Shown: positions 22,336-26,738 of the stretch, in pieces
Layout: the number at the start of each line of letters is the position of its first letter
Position numbering within the stretch: the stretch's first letter is position 1
Assembly: GCA_023393475.1 (NCBI GenBank)
Contig: JAEWLC010000036.1
Coordinates: 1-26,738, forward strand
Direction of reading: 5' to 3'
DNA: 26,738 nt
Origin: Pseudomonadota bacterium
GTDB taxonomy: Bacteria; Pseudomonadota; Alphaproteobacteria; Rhizobiales; Devosiaceae
Position numbers and translations under genes: made by a program
Notes under the pieces: generated by a model
What the model was told of the DNA's origin: nothing
Seen by the model: only the letters and a program-made list of their open reading frames with translations
The model's database searches: none

Positions 22336-24903
22336 CTACTGGAAGTCGGGGGTAACGACGGGTGACGGGGCGGCGATTGTGCGGCCATCGACCGTGAACT
22401 TCTGGCCGGCTTTCAGCGCGCCGCCCAAAAGCTCGATCCGGATGTCGGTGCCGGTCCGGGTAAGGGTACCGAAGGCGGTGCCGGCGGACCAGAACAGGCG
22501 GTAGTCGCCCGTCGCCTTCGGGGCGAAGTTGATGGTGCCCGCAACGAAATCTGCCTCGAGGCCGGAGAAGGCGTTGACCAGCTGCCAGGCGGACATCGAG
22601 CGGGCGTAGTAGGAACCGCATTCGATGTCGTTCCACGGGTTGCGGGCCGAGCCGTCGTGGCGGTCGCGGGCGGCGCGGACGACGTCGAGGCCCTCCTCGA
22701 CGAGGCCGTGCATGATCATGTGCGAGGCGGACATGTACTCGACGCCGGTCCAGACCTCCTCGGCATAGGGGGCGGCGACCATCGGCTGGCGCACGCCCTC
22801 GGGATAGGTGGCGATCAAGAGCCCGCCCTCGTCCTCGAAGGCGTAGTTGCGGCAGGGATTGAAGTGATCCGCCAGCGTGGGGCGGAAGTTGTTGGCACGG
22901 ACCGAGCGCAGCGCGGTCTCGAGCTTCTGCTTGTCGAGGAAGCGGCCGATGCCGGCGACCTCGGCGTGCCACTGGCCGAGGACCTGGTCGGAGATGCAGC
23001 CCTCGCCCATCTGGTACTTGATCTCGCCGAACTCGTCGGACCAGTAGACGTCCATGAAGCTGTCGGCGAGGACGCCGGCGGCGCGGCCGGTGTCGAACGG
23101 GGTCAGCACGGACTTGTCTGAGAGGTCGATCTTCTGGACAAACCAGCGGCCGTTGAAGAGCTCGCGGTCGATGTACTCGGCGCCGGCCTTGCCCATGCGC
23201 GCCGTCTTCTCGCTGAGCTCGGTGTCGCCGAGGGCGGCCGCCATCTCGGAGGTGGCGAGGAGCGCGGCGACATACATCGAGCCGAGCCACGAGTTGGGCC
23301 CGAACAGCTCCATGTCGAGGGTCTGGTGCTGGCGGCCGGAGAGGATGCCGGTCTGGTCCGGGTCCCAGCGGTCGGGGTTCTCGGGGCTCCAGGCATATTC
23401 GATGGCGCGCTTCACCTGCGGCCAGTAGCGCCCGAGCCACTCGGTATCGCCCGACAGCTTCCAGTCACGGAACGTCTTGATGATGGCACCGAAGTGCCCG
23501 TCGGCGCAGGGGCCGATGATGTCGAAGCCATTGCCGAGCGGCAGCTTCTGGCGGAAGGTCAGGCCGCCCGAGGGCAGCATGTTGTAGGTGAACTCGGTCT
23601 CGCGCAGGGTGCGCTCGATGGCCGGGAACAGGTGGGCGAGCGCCTGCTGGTAGTTCCAGACATGGGTGCAGGAGCCTTCGCAGGAGCCGTCATTGGTGTG
23701 CTGGCCTTCCCAGGCCCAGAGCTCGCCGTTCTCTAGACGGATCACCGTCGCGGTGCGGAGCAGGGCGAGGGTGGAGCTCGCGGCGTCCTTCACCTCGGCG
23801 GGGAGGGTGGTGCCGAAGAGGCCATCGCGGAAGGCGAGGGTGCGTTGCTTGAGGCTGTCCCAACGCTTCAGTGCATCGGTGGCCGTTACCAGCGAGTCTG
23901 CCCATTGGGTCGAGTAATAGTTGGTCCAGGTCGGCGTCGCCCTGTCGGGGATAATGCCGTCGGGCTTGCTGCGGTGAGCCCAGTAGATGTCGCCCTTCGG
24001 AAAACTCCAGGAGATGACGAAGCGCACCGTCTTGCGGCCGCCCGCCGGCACGGTGACCTTCGCGCCGAGCGTCGTGTGCTCGGGCTGGGCGTACATGTGC
24101 CTGGTGCGCGGCTTCTCGTAGTGCCGCGTCGGGAGCGGGCCGGGGCGCGCGAACTCCTTCCAGTAGACGGCGAGGTCGTCGAACCACTGGCCGCGGAAGT
24201 GGTAGTCGGTGTGCTCGACGGTTTCGGCATCGGTGGCGATGGTGAGGTCGCCGCGGTCGGCGTCCCTGATCTCTGGATCGGCCGAGGTAAGGTGCATCGC
24301 GCTGATGCCATCGGCGGTGCGGAACTCGTTCCTGCCGCTGTTCGAGCCGTAGTTCCCGAGCGTGCCGGCCAGCGTGTAGGTCAGCTCATCGCCGGTCGAG
24401 TTGACGATCTCGAACTCGATCATCGCCGTCGGCATCGAGCTGTCTCGGTCGTCGTGCGGGATGAAGGGCGAGAAGGCGGTCATGCGCACGCCGCCGGGGA
24501 AGCGTTCGTCGGTGAAGACGAGGTCGGCGGTGGGGAAGCGGCCGTAGAAGTCGACCTTCTTGAAATGCGGCACGCCGACCATGGTCTGGCGGTTGGCGCC
24601 GTGACCGAAGCCGTCGAACATCTTGCGCATGCCCGGCGCGCCGGAAGGGTTGAGGTCATAGGGGCCGTTGAGGACGCGCGCATCGACCAGCTCGCCGCCG
24701 CGCTCGGCCTTGATGGCGAAATGCGAGTAGCCGTTGAAGCTCTGCAGAGCCGGACGGTTCCGCAGCGACCAGTCGATCAGCCGACCGCTGCCGGAGATCG
24801 AGAAGCCGCCCGAGCCGATGCCGCCGAGCGGAAAGGCGATGTAGCGGGTGCGCTCGCCGGAATAGTGAAAGCGCGTGTCGATTGAGGCGAGGTCGTCCCA
24901 CAT
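22336..24903 (-). CDS. GH116-family glycoside hydrolase (glucosylceramidase/DUF608-like)
   Basis: 855 residues. An N-terminal beta-sandwich (about 1-350) begins with FPLGGIGSGGFSISGSGR, and the C-terminal (alpha/alpha)6 domain follows (about 365-815). The family acts on beta-glucosides, glucosylceramide or related beta-linked sugars. Putative nucleophile E399 lies in LWAWEGQHTNDGS and the putative acid/base D530 in RQHQTLDMELFGPNSW, by likeness to the family's DQTYD motif; both are inferred. The bacterial-type GSCEGSCTHVWNY (C408, C412) is present. There is no signal peptide, so it should act in the cytoplasm on an imported substrate. The start at 24903 is 14 bp after the permease stop; the frame is open to 25668, but only as shadow. 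It sits inside the transporter operon, between permease and ATPase genes. Confidence 0.85.
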   Translation of the reverse strand: MWDDLASIDTRFHYSGERTRYIAFPLGGIGSGGFSISGSGRLIDWSLRNRPALQSFNGYSHFAIKAERGGELVDARVLNGPYDLNPSGAPGMRKMFDGFGHGANRQTMVGVPHFKKVDFYGRFPTADLVFTDERFPGGVRMTAFSPFIPHDDRDSSMPTAMIEFEIVNSTGDELTYTLAGTLGNYGSNSGRNEFRTADGISAMHLTSADPEIRDADRGDLTIATDAETVEHTDYHFRGQWFDDLAVYWKEFARPGPLPTRHYEKPRTRHMYAQPEHTTLGAKVTVPAGGRKTVRFVISWSFPKGDIYWAHRSKPDGIIPDRATPTWTNYYSTQWADSLVTATDALKRWDSLKQRTLAFRDGLFGTTLPAEVKDAASSTLALLRTATVIRLENGELWAWEGQHTNDGSCEGSCTHVWNYQQALAHLFPAIERTLRETEFTYNMLPSGGLTFRQKLPLGNGFDIIGPCADGHFGAIIKTFRDWKLSGDTEWLGRYWPQVKRAIEYAWSPENPDRWDPDQTGILSGRQHQTLDMELFGPNSWLGSMYVAALLATSEMAAALGDTELSEKTARMGKAGAEYIDRELFNGRWFVQKIDLSDKSVLTPFDTGRAAGVLADSFMDVYWSDEFGEIKYQMGEGCISDQVLGQWHAEVAGIGRFLDKQKLETALRSVRANNFRPTLADHFNPCRNYAFEDEGGLLIATYPEGVRQPMVAAPYAEEVWTGVEYMSASHMIMHGLVEEGLDVVRAARDRHDGSARNPWNDIECGSYYARSMSAWQLVNAFSGLEADFVAGTINFAPKATGDYRLFWSAGTAFGTLTRTGTDIRIELLGGALKAGQKFTVDGRTIAAPSPVVTPDFQ

Positions 24904-24917
24904 GAAAGCAGTCCCTG

Positions 24918-25769
24918 TCAGTTCTTGATGCCGCTCATCGTGATGCCTTCGATCACGAACTTCTGGGCGATGAGGAAAAGGAGCACGACGGGCAGGATGG
25001 ACATGCTCATGGCTGCCATCACGAGCGAGAGGCTGCCCGAGCCGAGATATCCGCGCAGCACGTCCATGGCGACCGGCAGGGTCATCGAGGTTTCCTTGCC
25101 GAGCAGCACGCGCGCCTGGAAGTAGTAGTTCCACGTCTGGGTGAAGGTGATGATGCCGAGCGCCGAGAGCGCCGGCCGGAGTTGCGGCAGCGAGATGCGC
25201 CAGAAGATCTTGAGGTAGCCGGCGCCATCCATGAGCGCGGCTTCCTCTAGCGCCTTGGGCTGGCTCAGCATGAACTGGCGCATCAGGAACACGCCGAAGC
25301 TCGAGGTCAGGTACATGAGCGCCAGCCCGATCGGCTGGTTGATCAGCCCGACCCGCGCATAGCCGAGATAGATCGGCAGGATGGTCACCTGCGCCGGGAA
25401 CATGAGCCCGACGAGGAGGATGAAGAACAGCGTGTCGCGGCCGCGGAACTCGAGGCGGGCGAAGGCGAAGGCGGCGAGGGTGCAGGTTACCAGCTGGCCG
25501 ATGGTCACCACTACCGCGATCAGCAGCGAATTGCCGTAGATCTGAATGAAGGGCACGCGCGAGGCGAGCACGGCAGCATAGTTCGAGAGATCGAGGCTCG
25601 TCGGCCAGAAGGTCGGCGGCAGCTTGTAGGCTTCCGACACCGGCTTGAACGACACCGAGAACAGCCACAGGAAGGGCAGCAGCATGCCGATGGCCAGCAC
25701 GGCGATCACCGCGATGATCGTATAGTCGAGCCAGCGCTTCGCGGCCTGGGTCTGGAGGGCGTTGCTCAT
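24918..25769 (-). CDS. Sugar ABC transporter permease (MalG/UgpE type)
   Basis: 283 residues with six membrane helices, typical of the second permease of CUT1 importers. The cytoplasmic EAA loop that docks on the ATPase reads EEAALMDGAGYLKIFWRISLP, in the expected place near the fourth to fifth helices, and the C-terminus GITMSGIKN is the usual MalG-type ending (KG or KN). The start at 25769 overlaps the stop of the first permease (ATGA), so a start at 25781 is less likely. The gene is followed 14 bp later by the GH116 gene. It should heterodimerise with the upstream permease. Confidence 0.95.
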   Translation of the reverse strand: MSNALQTQAAKRWLDYTIIAVIAVLAIGMLLPFLWLFSVSFKPVSEAYKLPPTFWPTSLDLSNYAAVLASRVPFIQIYGNSLLIAVVVTIGQLVTCTLAAFAFARLEFRGRDTLFFILLVGLMFPAQVTILPIYLGYARVGLINQPIGLALMYLTSSFGVFLMRQFMLSQPKALEEAALMDGAGYLKIFWRISLPQLRPALSALGIITFTQTWNYYFQARVLLGKETSMTLPVAMDVLRGYLGSGSLSLVMAAMSMSILPVVLLFLIAQKFVIEGITMSGIKN

Positions 25770-26665
25770 CGCTGCACCCACTTGCGCGACAGGAGTTGCT
25801 GGATGGCTGTGATGATGAGGATGATGACCGTCATCACCACTGAGATCGCGGCGGCGTAGCCGATCTGGAAGCTGCCGAAGCCCTGCTCGACGATTAGGAT
25901 CGAGAGCGAGCGCGTGGCGTCGCCCGGGCCGCCCTGGGTCAGGATGACGATCGACTCATAGACCTGCAGCGCGCCGATCGAGGCGTAGACGATGCAGAAG
26001 AAGACCACCGGCGAGATGTAGGGCAGGGTGATGCGGAAGAACTGCCGCCAGGCGGGCGTCCCGTCCATCACCGCCGCCTCGATAATGTTCTTCGGCACGC
26101 CCTGCAGGGCGGCGATGAAGATGATCATGAAGAAGCCGGTGTTCTTCCAGACGTCCATGATGACGATCGAGGTCATGGCCGTGTTGGCGTCTGTGAGCCA
26201 GCGAACGCCGGGAAGGCCGACGAGGCGGAGGAAGTAGTTGATGACGCCGAGGTCGTCGCCGAAGAAATAGCTCCAGACGATCGAGACGAAAGCCGCCGCG
26301 ATGATCACCGGCAGGAAGAAGGCGAGCCGGAAGAAATAGAGCATCCAGCCGGGCATGGCACGGTTGAGCGCAATCGCGAGGATCAGCCCGATCGACACGT
26401 TGAAGGTCACTGCAAAGAAGGTGAAGCGCAGCGTGTTCCACAGGATCTCGAGCGAACGCCGATCGGTGAAGAAGCGCTGGAAATTCTCGAGCCCGACCCA
26501 GCGCGAGCCCATCATCGGGTCGTAGTAGGCAAAGCTCAGGACGATGGTGAGGATCACTGGGACGAGGACGAAGGTCAGATAGAGCAGCGAGGTCGGCAGC
26601 ACGAAGAGATAGCCGGTCCGCGCCTGGGCGCGGCGGAGATCGGAGGGCTTTCGTGGTGCTGTCAT
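25766..26665 (-). CDS. Sugar ABC transporter permease (MalF/UgpA type)
   Basis: 299 residues from the ATG at 26665, with six membrane helices. Family signatures are RTGYLFVLPTSLLYLTFVL at the first helix, WVGLENFQRFFTD in the periplasmic loop, the EAA loop IEAAVMDGTPAWRQFFRITLP, and VYESIVILTQGGPGDATRSL. The frame is open to the window edge (ATG at 26737), but the extra residues (MGEAGRGPSLSV and onward) are low-complexity and look like leader. The ribosome site at 26665 is weak, so the start is uncertain. The next upstream gene, outside the window, is expected to encode the periplasmic binding protein. It is coupled to the second permease by ATGA. Confidence 0.93.
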   Translation of the reverse strand: MTAPRKPSDLRRAQARTGYLFVLPTSLLYLTFVLVPVILTIVLSFAYYDPMMGSRWVGLENFQRFFTDRRSLEILWNTLRFTFFAVTFNVSIGLILAIALNRAMPGWMLYFFRLAFFLPVIIAAAFVSIVWSYFFGDDLGVINYFLRLVGLPGVRWLTDANTAMTSIVIMDVWKNTGFFMIIFIAALQGVPKNIIEAAVMDGTPAWRQFFRITLPYISPVVFFCIVYASIGALQVYESIVILTQGGPGDATRSLSILIVEQGFGSFQIGYAAAISVVMTVIILIITAIQQLLSRKWVQR

Positions 26666-26738
26666 GCTTGCTGTGGACACGGTGCTCGTCCGCCTGGATC
26701 CGACTGAGAGAGACGGCCCCCTCCCGGCCTCCCCCATG

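Noticed and set aside
22304..23440. 378-residue Arg/Pro-rich frame within GH116
   Set aside because: Overlaps the well-supported GH116 frame on the same strand and has shadow-type composition.
24904..25668. Upstream extension of the GH116 frame, suggesting a fusion protein
   Set aside because: The region is the +1 shadow of the MalG-type permease; an ATG at 24903 starts exactly at the conserved GH116 N-terminus.
1..26738. CRISPR array, tRNA/rRNA, insertion sequence or prophage
   Set aside because: No regularly spaced repeats, no tRNA-like cloverleaf, and no transposase, integrase or phage protein was recognised on either strand.

Overview
The window is GC-rich, densely coded DNA. Its gene content and the many ATGA/GTGA start-stop overlaps suggest an alphaproteobacterium, most likely Hyphomicrobiales (a Devosia- or rhizobia-like genome). 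This assignment is inferred from gene families and a CtrA-type motif; no rRNA marker is present. I see no tRNA, rRNA, CRISPR array, insertion sequence or phage gene, and every intergenic gap is shorter than 300 bp.

Layout. (1) Positions 1-3164 are the edge of a surface-polysaccharide locus: the C-terminus of a flippase-like membrane protein and a GT4 glycosyltransferase on +, facing a WecG/TagA-type glycosyltransferase and a carbohydrate sulfotransferase on -. The two halves collide tail to tail with a 58-bp coding overlap. The wecG-like gene is preceded by an AT-rich region holding a perfect TTAA-N7-TTAA (CtrA-type) box and two nested palindromes. (2) Positions 3397-5414 hold a CPBP intramembrane protease (-) and a ChaA-type Ca2+/H+ antiporter (+). 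(3) Positions 5524-9315 hold a cyoABCD bo3-type ubiquinol oxidase operon with three ATGA junctions; the quinol-site residues are present, CuA ligands are absent, and cyoE does not follow. (4) Positions 9353-11242 hold a secreted lipase-like alpha/beta hydrolase and a DUF2165 membrane protein (-). (5) Positions 11415-14291 hold a three-gene signalling operon (-): DUF1275 membrane protein, membrane-bound PAS histidine kinase, FixJ-type response regulator. (6) Positions 14482-16061 hold a bicupin (oxalate-decarboxylase-like) and a Dps ferritin, 23 bp apart, behind a 16-bp operator-like palindrome and ahead of a strong hairpin. (7) Positions 16250-17758 encode a polyprenyl-phosphate hexose-1-phosphate transferase, the priming enzyme of exopolysaccharide synthesis, about 13 kb from the other polysaccharide genes. 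(8) Positions 17850-26665 are a glycoside-use region. Two translationally coupled Gfo/Idh/MocA oxidoreductases and a three-histidine-box membrane desaturase (+) converge on a sugar ABC transporter (two permeases and a MalK/UgpC-type ATPase) that has a GH116 glycosidase inserted in its operon (-). The substrate-binding protein is probably just beyond the right edge.

The most interesting unit is region 8: import of a glycoside, hydrolysis by a glucosylceramidase-family enzyme, oxidoreductases, and a lipid-type desaturase side by side. This suggests use or remodelling of a glycoside or glycolipid whose identity is not known from sequence. The first Gfo/Idh protein lacks both the usual glycine motif and the usual catalytic His/Asp pattern.
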